Shown here piece after piece: positions 24,342 through 32,762 of a stretch of 42,679 nucleotides of DNA (position 1 is the first letter of the stretch; each line of letters opens with the position of its first letter). Position numbers and translations under genes: made by a program. Origin of the DNA: Spirochaetaceae bacterium (GTDB lineage Bacteria > Spirochaetota > Spirochaetia > DSM-27196 > SLAA01); contig PWQX01000071.1 of the NCBI GenBank assembly GCA_003556605.1, positions 1 to 42,679 on the forward strand. The letters run 5' to 3'. The notes beneath the pieces were generated by a model. The model made no database searches. It worked only from the letters and a program-made list of their open reading frames with translations, and was not told where the DNA came from.

Positions 24342-26258
24342 CTACCGCTTGTAGTACGTATACCCGCGGAGACTCAGCTCGTAGGTCTCCAGAATGCGAC
24401 GGCGCTCATCCACCGTCAGCTTGCGGTCGCGGACCGCTTGCTCGGCTTTCTCACGAAACATCCTGAGCAGCCCCTTCGGGTCATAGTTCACCATTGAGAT
24501 AACGTTGCCGATGGAGTCACCCGGCATCTCGTTGGTGAAATCGAAGGAACCGTCCTCGTTTACGCGGACGCTCACGATATTGGTGTCGCCGAATAGATTG
24601 TGCAGATCGCCGAGTGTCTCTTGGTACGCGCCGACAAGGAACACGCCGAACACATACTGTTCGTTGGGCTCGATCTCGTGAACCGGCAGTGTTCGGCGCA
24701 CATCGTGGAAGTCCGGGAAGCGATCGATCTTACCGTCGGAGTCACAGGTAATGTCGGCAATGATCGCGTTGCGCGTCGGCTGCTCGTTCAGACGGGTAAT
24801 CGGAATGACCGGAAACACCTGGTCAATTGCCCAGGCATCCGGCAGCGATTGAAATACGCTGAAGTTGCCGTACACCACGTCAAAGACCGCGTCGTCGAGC
24901 GTCTCGAGCGCAGTCGGAACCCGCTTGAGCTTGTTCTTAAGGGCGCTCAAGCGGCGCATGATCTCCACGAAGAAATCCTCGGCGAGCGCGCGTTCACGCA
25001 GCGAAACTGTACCCAGCTTGAAGTGATCGCGAACCGCTTCACGGTAGTACAGCGCGTCGTTGTAGCACTCCTGCATGTTCTTCAGACTCAAAGATCGGTA
25101 GACTTCCTCGATATTGAGAAGCATCTCGTGTGCGTCCTCAGGCAGCTTGTCGGGCAACGGGTGCGGTTCGGAGCGCGAGACCTCCAGGGTGTCGAACAGC
25201 AGCACCGTGGAGTACGCGACGGTCGCGCGCCCGGACTCGGTGATTACGGTGGGGTGTTCGAGTCCGCGTTCGTCGACGATGGTCATGATCACCTCTATTA
25301 GGTCGGCGCAGTACTCGTCGGTAGTGTAGTTCATACTGTGCACAAAGTTGGTGCGCGAGCCGTCGTAATCGACGCCGAGCCCACCGCCGAGGTCTATGTG
25401 GCCCATCGGGGCGCCTTCGTCGGCAAGGTCTACGTAGAAGCGCGCCGTTTCGTGCACCGCGTGGCGAACGTCACGGATATTCGGGATCTGTGAGCCGAGA
25501 TGGTAATGCACTAGTTTCAGACAGTCGAGCATCTCGGCGTTCTTGAGGATGTCGACCAGGTCAACGAGCTGCGTTGTGCGCAGACCAAAGAGACTGAAAT
25601 CGCCGCCGGACTCGCTCCAATGCCCACCGGCGCGCGCGGCAAGCTTCAGGCGCACACCCAGATTAGGTCGGATGCCGGTTGCCTGCGTGCGCTCGATGAT
25701 CAAAGGCAGCTCGCCGAGCATCTCGATCACGAAGAACACGTTGTAGCCCATGCGGGTAGCCTGCAGCCCGAGGTCGATGAACTCGCGATCCTTGTAACCG
25801 TTGCAGATCAGCGGACTCTTGGTGTTATTAAGCATTGCAAGCGCAACGAGAAGCTCGGCTTTACTGCCGGCCTCCAAACCGTGATCGTACTTCGCCCCGA
25901 AGCGTGTGAGTTCCTGGATGATCTGCTGCTGTTGATTGACCTTTATCGGGAACACGCCTTGATAAGTCCCCTTGTAGCCGTACTCGCGAATCGCCTTTCG
26001 GAAGCTTTCGTTCAGTCGTGCAATCTGAGCGTCGAGGAGGTTCTCAATCCGCAGTAGCAGCGGCATCCCGAGCCCGCGCGCACGGCTACCCTGAACGATT
26101 TCGTTCAGGCGCACAGCAACCGTGCCGGAGCGAAACGGGACAGTAACGGTGGCCTCGCCGTCGTGGTTCACGTCGAAGTAGCCCGCTCCCCACTCCTTGA
26201 TTCCATAGAGATCCGCGGAATCGGTGGTTTTCCACTGCTTAAGCATCTCTTTCGGCAT
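24342..26258 (-). CDS. speA: Biosynthetic arginine decarboxylase
   Basis: PLP-dependent decarboxylase converting arginine to agmatine, the first step of the polyamine operon. The 638-residue protein shows YQGVFPIKVNQQ with PLP lysine K107, YHLGSQIPN, DLGGGLGVDY, TESGRATVAY and the active-site Cys in DITCDSDGKID. Length matches the SpeA family. The ATG at 26256-26258 has AAGGAG 11 bases upstream; the open frame extends upstream only to a GTG that lies inside the promoter. It is divergent from the ATP-grasp gene. Confidence 0.96.
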   Translation of the reverse strand: MPKEMLKQWKTTDSADLYGIKEWGAGYFDVNHDGEATVTVPFRSGTVAVRLNEIVQGSRARGLGMPLLLRIENLLDAQIARLNESFRKAIREYGYKGTYQGVFPIKVNQQQQIIQELTRFGAKYDHGLEAGSKAELLVALAMLNNTKSPLICNGYKDREFIDLGLQATRMGYNVFFVIEMLGELPLIIERTQATGIRPNLGVRLKLAARAGGHWSESGGDFSLFGLRTTQLVDLVDILKNAEMLDCLKLVHYHLGSQIPNIRDVRHAVHETARFYVDLADEGAPMGHIDLGGGLGVDYDGSRTNFVHSMNYTTDEYCADLIEVIMTIVDERGLEHPTVITESGRATVAYSTVLLFDTLEVSRSEPHPLPDKLPEDAHEMLLNIEEVYRSLSLKNMQECYNDALYYREAVRDHFKLGTVSLRERALAEDFFVEIMRRLSALKNKLKRVPTALETLDDAVFDVVYGNFSVFQSLPDAWAIDQVFPVIPITRLNEQPTRNAIIADITCDSDGKIDRFPDFHDVRRTLPVHEIEPNEQYVFGVFLVGAYQETLGDLHNLFGDTNIVSVRVNEDGSFDFTNEMPGDSIGNVISMVNYDPKGLLRMFREKAEQAVRDRKLTVDERRRILETYELSLRGYTYYKR

Positions 26259-26319
26259 CGGCTCAAGGCTCCTTATGTATTGGGGGAAGCGGCACGAAAC
26301 GAAGGTGTGCCGCAGGCGC

Positions 26320-26328
26320 ACTATAACA
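26320..26328 (-). promoter_or_regulatory. speA operon promoter (extended -10)
   Basis: TGTTATAGT on the minus strand is an extended -10. The predicted transcript start near 26313 gives a leader of about 55 bases with an AAGGAG site. This would transcribe the four-gene polyamine operon. No good -35 is seen. Confidence 0.5.
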
Positions 26329-26432
26329 GATCAGCGCCTGAAAGGTGAATAGCCGGCGCTTATCTGTTTCCGCCGCAAGGTCGTGCAGCTTCAGTCCGGG
26401 CAGGGCGTTCGGCTTCAGCCCCCATATTTCTG

Positions 26433-26460
26433 TTGTTTTTCGCAGATAAAGGGATACTAT
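26433..26460 (+). promoter_or_regulatory. Promoter of the ATP-grasp/CocE operon
   Basis: TTGTTT (26433-26438), 16-bp spacer, TACTAT (26455-26460). The transcript would start near 26467 and have an 87-base leader containing a small hairpin (CGGCG-ACAA-CGCCG) before the ribosome-binding site. This placement excludes the GTG at 26383 as a start. Confidence 0.5.
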
Positions 26461-26541
26461 TATCTCAGAAAAACGGCGACAACGCCGCCGCAACGGGGTA
26501 ACCGGTGTGCGGTCAAGGAATACTCACGTCTGTCGCCCGAG

Positions 26542-26556
26542 AAGGAGAGAGCCATC
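26542..26556 (+). promoter_or_regulatory. Ribosome-binding site facing an ATC start codon
   Basis: AAGGAG (26542-26547) is followed by 6 bases and then ATC AAA AAG AAC (26554 on). The next ATG (26575) is 27 bases from the site and would remove the first beta-strand. The spacing is what an ATG at 26554 would need. Confidence 0.6.
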
Positions 26557-27882
26557 AAAAAGAACGTCTTCATTATGGGGCTCAGTGATTTCCATAGGAA
26601 CTTCATCCGGAACATCCCCAATGCGGCATTGTATGAGTTTCACGGACTGCTGACGCCTGAGGAGTTTCTCGAGACCTACGATTTCCCGGTGCGGCAAATG
26701 CTCGAGCGCGCCGAGGCGCAGCTGAACGAGTTCCGCGAAACTACCGGCGGGTCAATCGACGCTATCGTGGGATACATGGATTTTCCGGTCAGCACGATGC
26801 TTCCAATCTTGTGTGAGAAGTTCGGCACGCGCTCGCCAACGCTCGAAAGCCTACTGAAATGTGAGCACAAATACTGGAGCCGGCTTGAACAACAGAAGGT
26901 AATACCCGACCACATTCCCGAGTTTCGGGTCTTCAACCCCTTTGATGTGGAGGCACTGCAGCGTATTGATCTTCCGTATCCGCTGTGGGTGAAACCGATC
27001 AAGTCTTCGGGTTCGTTTCTCGGCTTCTACGTAGACAGTGATGAACGCTTCGTTGAGGCCTGTGCCGAAATCCGTGCCGGTATCGGACAGATTGCCGAGC
27101 CGTTTAATTACGTGCTGGAGTACGCCGCGCTGCCGCCGGAGATTCAAGGCGTGGAGGGTCACGCATGCCTCGCCGAGAGCATCATCGGGGGTCGTCAGTG
27201 CACGGTAGAGGGGTACTCGCACGACGGGGCGGTGCACACCATCGGGATCGTAGACTCAATCCGCTACGAGAACGAAGTGAGCTTCTTCCGTTACGAGTAC
27301 CCCTCGTCGCTGCCGGATCAAATTCAACAGCACATGTCGGAGATCACCGCAACGATCATCGCTGCGCTCGGATACGACAACGGAGCGTTCAATCTCGAAT
27401 TCTACTGGGACCGGCAGAACGACAAGGTCTGGCTGCTGGAGATCAACACACGGGTGTCGCAGTCGCATTCGTTTCTCTTTGAAAAAGTCGACGGCACCAC
27501 AAATCAGGCTGCCACAATAGAAACGGGTCTAGGTCATGACCCGAGCTTCCCGCATCGTGAAGGAGAGTTCTTCTGCTCCGCGAAGTTCTTCTGGCGCGTG
27601 TTCGAGGATGGTGTAATCACACGTGTTCCGTCGGAGGAAGAGTATGCACGAGTTAGCGAAGAGATGCCGGATGTGATCGTGCGCCCGCAGGTGGGAGTCG
27701 GCACTAGACTATCGGATTTGCTGGAGCAGGACAGCTACAGTTACGCAATCGCCTACATCTTCGTTGCGGGGCACAGTCGCAAGGAGCTGCTCGACAAGTA
27801 CATGCGCTGTCGCGAGCTGCTTCCGTTCGAGTATCAGCCGCAGTCGCTCCCCGAAGCGGTGGAGTTGGCATGGAAATCGTAA
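26554..27882 (+). CDS. ATP-grasp ligase with probable ATC start
   Basis: A 442-residue ATP-grasp protein that would join a carboxylate to an amine or thiol through an acyl-phosphate. After a KKNVFIMGLSDF N-terminal strand, the ATP-binding loop is PLWVKPIKSSGSFLGFYVD and the Mg/ATP site is VWLLEINTRVSQSHS (E and N ligands). Recalled relatives begin M-KKNVFV; here that position is ATC, six bases after AAGGAG, and no ATG, GTG or TTG is available near it. The last 13 bases overlap the CocE gene. Substrate unknown. Confidence 0.8.
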   Translation: MKKNVFIMGLSDFHRNFIRNIPNAALYEFHGLLTPEEFLETYDFPVRQMLERAEAQLNEFRETTGGSIDAIVGYMDFPVSTMLPILCEKFGTRSPTLESLLKCEHKYWSRLEQQKVIPDHIPEFRVFNPFDVEALQRIDLPYPLWVKPIKSSGSFLGFYVDSDERFVEACAEIRAGIGQIAEPFNYVLEYAALPPEIQGVEGHACLAESIIGGRQCTVEGYSHDGAVHTIGIVDSIRYENEVSFFRYEYPSSLPDQIQQHMSEITATIIAALGYDNGAFNLEFYWDRQNDKVWLLEINTRVSQSHSFLFEKVDGTTNQAATIETGLGHDPSFPHREGEFFCSAKFFWRVFEDGVITRVPSEEEYARVSEEMPDVIVRPQVGVGTRLSDLLEQDSYSYAIAYIFVAGHSRKELLDKYMRCRELLPFEYQPQSLPEAVELAWKS

Positions 27883-29903
27883 GCAGCTTTCCACGCGAGG
27901 TACGCGAGATCGAGCATGTGCTCATCCCCATGAGCGACGGTGCGCAGCTCGCCGCACGAATCTGGCTGCCGGCCGACGCCGAGCGGGATCCGGTACCGGC
28001 TGTGTTGGAGTACATTCCGTACCGCAAGAGGGATCTCACGGCCGAGCGCGATGTGCAGCACTATCCGTATATCGCCGGCCACGGCTACGCCTGTGTGCGT
28101 GCCGACCTGCGCGGGAGCGGAGAGAGCGACGGCGTGCTTGCCGACGAGTACCTGCAGCAGGAGCTCGATGACGGGACGGAGGTCCTGCGCTGGATCGCGG
28201 GGCAGCCGTGGTGTACTGGGGCGATTGGGATGATCGGTATTTCCTGGGGTGGTTTCAATGGGCTGCAAATCGCCGCGATGCGGCCCCCGGAGCTCAAGGC
28301 GGTCATCACGTTGTGTTCAACCGACGACCGCTACGCCGACGACGTGCATTACATGGGCGGATGCCTCTTGGGTGATAACCTATCGTGGGCTTCCACCATG
28401 TTTGACCAAAACACCCACCCGCCCGATCCGGTGTTGGTCGGCGAGCGTTGGCGTGCGATGTGGCTGGAACGTTTGGAGAAAAGCGGTCTATGGCTTGAAA
28501 CCTGGATGAGCCACCCACATCGCGACGAGTACTGGAAGCACGGATCGATCTGTGAGGATTATGCTGCAATCAGCTGTCCGGTAATGGCGGTCAGTGGCTG
28601 GGCCGACGGGTATACCAACGCGGTGTTTCGGCTTATGGAGCACCTGCGCGTACCGCGCAAGGGGCTCGTGGGTCCGTGGAGCCACAAGCTCCCGCACCTC
28701 GGCGAACCGGGTCCGGCCATCGGCTTCTTGCAGGAAGAGCTGAAGTGGTGGGATCGTTGGCTGAAGGGCGCACGCAACGGCATCATGGAAGAACCGATGA
28801 TTCGGGTATGGATGCAGGACAGCGTTCCCCCGACTACCAGTTACAAACAGAGGCCGGGACGCTGGGTCGCCGAGCCGTCGTGGCCGTCCCCGTACGTAGA
28901 GTATCGCCGCTATGTACTGGGTAAGGGCTCGCTGGTCATAGACGGGCAGAGCGACGGGTGCGAGGTCTCTAAGGAGGGGTTGCAGATCCAATCGCCGCTG
29001 AGCGTGGGGTTGTTCGCCGGTAAGTGGTGCAGCTACCAGGCGCCGCCCGACCTACCTCATGACCAGCGCGAAGAGGACGGCGGTGCCCTGGTATTTGAGA
29101 GCGCGATGTTGGAGCGCGGCCTGCAGATTCTGGGCCAGCCGGCGGTTGAGCTGGAGCTTTCTTCCAACGAGCCGGTCGCAATGGTGGCGGTACGGCTGTC
29201 GGATGTCGCTCCCGACGATAAGGCGACGCGCGTTACCTACGGGCTTCTGAACCTCACCCATCGTGATGGTCATGAGCGACCGAAACCCTTGAACGTGGGG
29301 GAGCGCTACCGCGTGCGGGTTTACATGAACCATATTGCGCAGGATTTTCCTCCGGGACATCGGTTTCGCCTCTCACTCTCAACCAGTTACTGGCCGCTTG
29401 CGTGGCCCTCACCGCGCCCGGCGCGGCTGCACGTGTATCCGGGCTGCAGTGTTCTCAACCTTCCCGTGCGGCGTCCGCGTCCGGAGGATGAGCACCTGCG
29501 TCCGTTTGATCCACCGGTCGGCGCGCCGCCGCTCAAGACGACCTTGCTCGTCTCGGGCAAGGAATCCTGGACCGTGATACGCGACCTCGCGCGCGAAGAG
29601 TCACGCTTGGAGGTGATGTACGACAGCGGCAGGTTCAAGCTCGACGACATCGATCTTGTGATCCGGGGACAGGTGACGGAGACATACTCGAACTATGTGG
29701 ACGAGTACGATTCGCTCAGCGGTGAGGCGACCTGGGAGCGCGTCTTCTCGCGCGGTGATTGGGAGGTGCGTACCGTGACGCGTACGCTGCTGACCTCGAA
29801 TACCGAGCAGTTTCGGATACGTGCCGACCTTGACGCCTACGAGGGTAAGAGCCGCGTGTTCAGCAAGAGCTGGGATAAGAGGATTCCGCGCGACCTGGTA
29901 TAG
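27870..29903 (+). CDS. CocE/NonD-family (S15-like) hydrolase
   Basis: A 677-residue alpha/beta hydrolase with a C-terminal jelly-roll, like cocaine esterase and X-Pro dipeptidyl peptidases. The catalytic triad is visible: S125 in GISWGG, D246 in GWADGYTN and H272 in GPWSHKL. There is no signal peptide, so it is cytoplasmic. GGAG is 6 bases before the ATG. The ATG lies 13 bp inside the end of the ATP-grasp gene, so both are made together. Cleaves amide or ester bonds; the bond made by the partner ligase is one obvious candidate. Confidence 0.88.
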   Translation: MEIVSSFPREVREIEHVLIPMSDGAQLAARIWLPADAERDPVPAVLEYIPYRKRDLTAERDVQHYPYIAGHGYACVRADLRGSGESDGVLADEYLQQELDDGTEVLRWIAGQPWCTGAIGMIGISWGGFNGLQIAAMRPPELKAVITLCSTDDRYADDVHYMGGCLLGDNLSWASTMFDQNTHPPDPVLVGERWRAMWLERLEKSGLWLETWMSHPHRDEYWKHGSICEDYAAISCPVMAVSGWADGYTNAVFRLMEHLRVPRKGLVGPWSHKLPHLGEPGPAIGFLQEELKWWDRWLKGARNGIMEEPMIRVWMQDSVPPTTSYKQRPGRWVAEPSWPSPYVEYRRYVLGKGSLVIDGQSDGCEVSKEGLQIQSPLSVGLFAGKWCSYQAPPDLPHDQREEDGGALVFESAMLERGLQILGQPAVELELSSNEPVAMVAVRLSDVAPDDKATRVTYGLLNLTHRDGHERPKPLNVGERYRVRVYMNHIAQDFPPGHRFRLSLSTSYWPLAWPSPRPARLHVYPGCSVLNLPVRRPRPEDEHLRPFDPPVGAPPLKTTLLVSGKESWTVIRDLAREESRLEVMYDSGRFKLDDIDLVIRGQVTETYSNYVDEYDSLSGEATWERVFSRGDWEVRTVTRTLLTSNTEQFRIRADLDAYEGKSRVFSKSWDKRIPRDLV

Positions 29904-29955
29904 AGGCGCCGAGGCACTACCGAAGCACAGAACACGCAAGAAAAGCGCGTCAGCC

Positions 29956-30951
29956 TTAGAGCAGGCCCTCAGCGGCAATAGCGTCAGCCTGCGCGCGCAA
30001 GTCCTCGATCTCGGTGGTCCAAAATGCTTTGGTACCCCAGTCCGGGTGTACCGACTGGAACCAGAAATCATGACGTTGCCTGGCGCGCCAGACCAGGAAG
30101 TATACGATTCGCATGAAGCGCAGAGGTTCGATCAGGCACAAGGTATGGCGCTCAAACGGGACGAATTGTTCGTATCCGTCGAGCAGCATGGTGAGTTCGC
30201 GCCGGCAGTTGAATGCGTGATCGGGCAGCAGCAACCACAAGTCCTGCACCGCCGGCGCGTTCATCATATCGTCGAAATCAATCAGCAGCAGCCCGTCGCC
30301 CGGGCGGTCGAGAATGTTGCCGCGGTGGCAGTCACCGTGTACCCGTTGGTAGGTGGGCTCGTCGAATAGGGGTGCTACCGCAGGCAACACAGCGCGGCAG
30401 AGGTCTTCAAGCTCGGCGCGGCAGTCGGGGTGCACCACCGCTTCACTCAGCAACTCATCGAGGTAGCTCATGCTGAGAGCAGGACAGCAGGTCAGGCGGT
30501 GTTCGGCGCTCCGTGCGCGGCCGGTGAGATGACAGCGCCCAATGACGGCGCCGAGGCGGAACCACTGGTCGTCGGTTTCGGCGTCGAAGTTGCGGCCTCC
30601 CTTCTTCGGGAATAGCGCAAACGCAAAACTCTCTTCAGCGTCTGAGCCCTCAACCGCTACTTCGTGCAACGTGTCACCGTCGCTATCCGAAAGCGGGGCC
30701 ACCACCGGTATCTCAGAGCGCGCACAGTCGGCGAGAAACTGGTGCTCGTCCTCCAGCGCTTCCCAGCTCCAGCGGCCGGGGCGATAGAACTTCGCGACTA
30801 ATTCCTCGCCGTTGTCGGTGCGCAGGCCGTAGACTCGGTTCACGTAACTCGGATATGGATACACCATGCCGTCCAGCGTGAGCGCGAAACTCTGCTCAAC
30901 CGCCTGCACCGCGGCTTGGGGCGTCAGTAGATCAAAAACGCGGGCGAGCAC
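29956..30951 (-). CDS. srkA: SrkA/YihE-like stress response kinase
   Basis: A 331-residue aminoglycoside-phosphotransferase-fold kinase. E. coli SrkA (328 residues) is a Ser/Thr kinase that protects cells in stress. The lysine motif is ELVAKFYRPGRW, the catalytic loop is VHGDCHRGNILD and the metal site is LLIDFDDMMNAP. The start is GTG (30949-30951) with AAGGAAC 5 bases upstream. It begins 18 bp after the phosphatidylcholine synthase gene on the same strand, so it is probably co-transcribed. The real substrate is not indicated. Confidence 0.88.
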   Translation of the reverse strand: MLARVFDLLTPQAAVQAVEQSFALTLDGMVYPYPSYVNRVYGLRTDNGEELVAKFYRPGRWSWEALEDEHQFLADCARSEIPVVAPLSDSDGDTLHEVAVEGSDAEESFAFALFPKKGGRNFDAETDDQWFRLGAVIGRCHLTGRARSAEHRLTCCPALSMSYLDELLSEAVVHPDCRAELEDLCRAVLPAVAPLFDEPTYQRVHGDCHRGNILDRPGDGLLLIDFDDMMNAPAVQDLWLLLPDHAFNCRRELTMLLDGYEQFVPFERHTLCLIEPLRFMRIVYFLVWRARQRHDFWFQSVHPDWGTKAFWTTEIEDLRAQADAIAAEGLL

Positions 30952-30969
30952 AATTGTTCCTTGAGCCGC

Positions 30970-31785
30970 TTAATCAGGTTGACTGGCAGCCGGGTTCCAG
31001 GCTACCTCGGAATCAGGTTCGTCACTGGCGGACGGGTCGGGCTCCATCACGCCAGGCTCGCGCATACTGCTCTTCGTCGCGGATTTCCGCTTCTTATAGA
31101 CCAGCGCAAACGACAGGATCACGTAGTAGATCGGGTAAAACAACGAGACCATCGGCAGCCACGCGGGCGTAGCGTTGAGATAGTACATCATAATAAGAAC
31201 GATTGCCATATACACCGTCGACAGTACCATTGTTGTGGTGTACCAGTGCGGGGTGCGACTGGGGTAGAGGAACTTAAATGGAATCAGAACCATCACCGCG
31301 CATATCAGCATAATCGCTGACCCGGTCACCGGTCCTAACTCAAACAGATAGGTGTACAGCACCAGCACGTTCCAATACGACGGGAAACCGCGAAAGAAGT
31401 TGTCGGTTGTCTTGGCTTCGGTATGGCTGAAGCCAAACACGCTGGCGATCAGTGCGGTTACGCACACCCAAAACGGTATGCCGAGAAAACTCCACGCCCA
31501 GAACAACGGGACGAAGGTCCAGGTGAGGTAGTCCACTAGGTTGTCCAACAGTCCGCCGTCGATCTGCGGCAAGCGGCGGTGAATGTCTAGACGCCGGGCA
31601 ACCGTTCCATCGAAGGCATCGATCACGGCCGCTAGTGCCAACACTCGCAGAGCCTGCCCGCCGTCCCCCTCCACGATCAAGACCACAGCCCAGAAAGCCA
31701 GTAATGCACCCGAAGCGGTAAGGAGATGAACTGCCAACGCAGTGGCTATGTTTGGTAGTTTAGATATGGATTTACGAAAACTCAT
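30970..31785 (-). CDS. pcs: Phosphatidylcholine synthase
   Basis: Integral inner-membrane CDP-alcohol phosphotransferase that makes phosphatidylcholine from CDP-diacylglycerol and choline. The 271-residue protein has the Pcs-type signature DAFDGTVARRLDIH then LPQIDGGLLDNLVDY, with a longer gap between AR and G than in other CDP-alcohol phosphotransferases; this gap marks Pcs. About seven membrane segments follow. The C-terminal 35 residues are a charged tail. The ATG (31783-31785) has no Shine-Dalgarno; CATAAT ends 6 bases upstream. Confidence 0.88.
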   Translation of the reverse strand: MSFRKSISKLPNIATALAVHLLTASGALLAFWAVVLIVEGDGGQALRVLALAAVIDAFDGTVARRLDIHRRLPQIDGGLLDNLVDYLTWTFVPLFWAWSFLGIPFWVCVTALIASVFGFSHTEAKTTDNFFRGFPSYWNVLVLYTYLFELGPVTGSAIMLICAVMVLIPFKFLYPSRTPHWYTTTMVLSTVYMAIVLIMMYYLNATPAWLPMVSLFYPIYYVILSFALVYKKRKSATKSSMREPGVMEPDPSASDEPDSEVAWNPAASQPD

Positions 31786-31910
31786 GAACGTATTATGCAA
31801 GAAAACCTGTTGTCCTTTGGGTTCGCAGCATTGCGCTTCACCCCGGTGGCACACCGTATCACGGGAAGCTTCATAATAGGGGAAGCTGGGAAACTCTTCA
31901 AGAGGGCGTT

Positions 31911-32585
31911 CTACCGGAACTCCAGATACTCTGTTGATGCCTGGGAGAGGTCGCTATAGTAACCGCGTAGCTCTTCGGGCATCAGCAACGCAAGCTGATA
32001 CATCATTTCGTCGATCATTCTGCGCCGGTCACCGCTTGTGATGGGCTCGTTACCAGGCTTGCGCACATAGAATGGCGTACCCACGCGAACCGTTACCGGC
32101 GTCCTGCGCAATCGTTTGAGGTTGCGGCTAAGGTTGACCAGTCCCCACTGCGCCACCGGGTAGACCGGGACGTCCTTGCTGGTCGCCAAGAACGTCGCGC
32201 CGGGATGGCCCTGCCCGAGTACGCCGGTTTTGCTGCGTGTACCTTCGGCGGCGACACCCAAGAATCGTCCATCGTCCAATGCCTGCAGCGCTGCGCGCAT
32301 CGCGGTACTGTCGACACGCCCCCGGTTAATCGGAATGATGTGCCATGTAGTCATGAAAAACCGGGTGATCGGGTTTTGCCAGAGCTCGCGCTTGGCAAGG
32401 GCGGTCGCTTGACGGGGGCTGAGAAGGACGTAAATCATCGGCCCTTCTATATAGGTGGTATGGTTCGCGAGGAGAATACCCGGCCCGTTGTCCGGAATCT
32501 GCTCGAGCTCATGGGTTTCGAGCTTACACGCGATTCGCAACGCCAGCCGAACGATCACGTTTAGCACACGTTCTCGGAAAGACAC
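31911..32585 (-). CDS. plsC: PlsC-like 1-acylglycerol-3-phosphate acyltransferase
   Basis: A 224-residue glycerolipid acyltransferase. Motif I is NHTTYIEGP: the catalytic His is followed by four residues and Glu (HX4E) instead of the usual HX4D, as in a clade I recall. Motif II is HIIPINRGRVD and motif III AAEGTRSKTG. The start is GTG (32583-32585) with GGGAGG 6 bases upstream. The frame stays open far upstream over the divergent membrane protein gene, but only this part is homologous. With Pcs and SrkA it forms a phospholipid cluster; it is separated from pcs by 125 bp. Confidence 0.82.
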   Translation of the reverse strand: MSFRERVLNVIVRLALRIACKLETHELEQIPDNGPGILLANHTTYIEGPMIYVLLSPRQATALAKRELWQNPITRFFMTTWHIIPINRGRVDSTAMRAALQALDDGRFLGVAAEGTRSKTGVLGQGHPGATFLATSKDVPVYPVAQWGLVNLSRNLKRLRRTPVTVRVGTPFYVRKPGNEPITSGDRRRMIDEMMYQLALLMPEELRGYYSDLSQASTEYLEFR

Positions 32586-32762
32586 TGCGGCCTCCCTCTT
32601 GTCGTCTCCATAATGAGCTAACGCGCTAACTGTACCGGCTTTTCCGAGGCGAAACAAGTGTTCGTACCAAACGCACGACTCTAAGTGCTCACCGGCGGTG
32701 CTGCGCAATTGCGTCCGCCCGGCAATTGCATTACGATTCGGCGCAGTAGGTGGTAAGAACGC

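Noticed and set aside
26383-26553. GTG start at 26383 for the ATP-grasp gene
   Set aside because: It lies upstream of the probable promoter, has no ribosome-binding site, and the encoded extension has no domain character.
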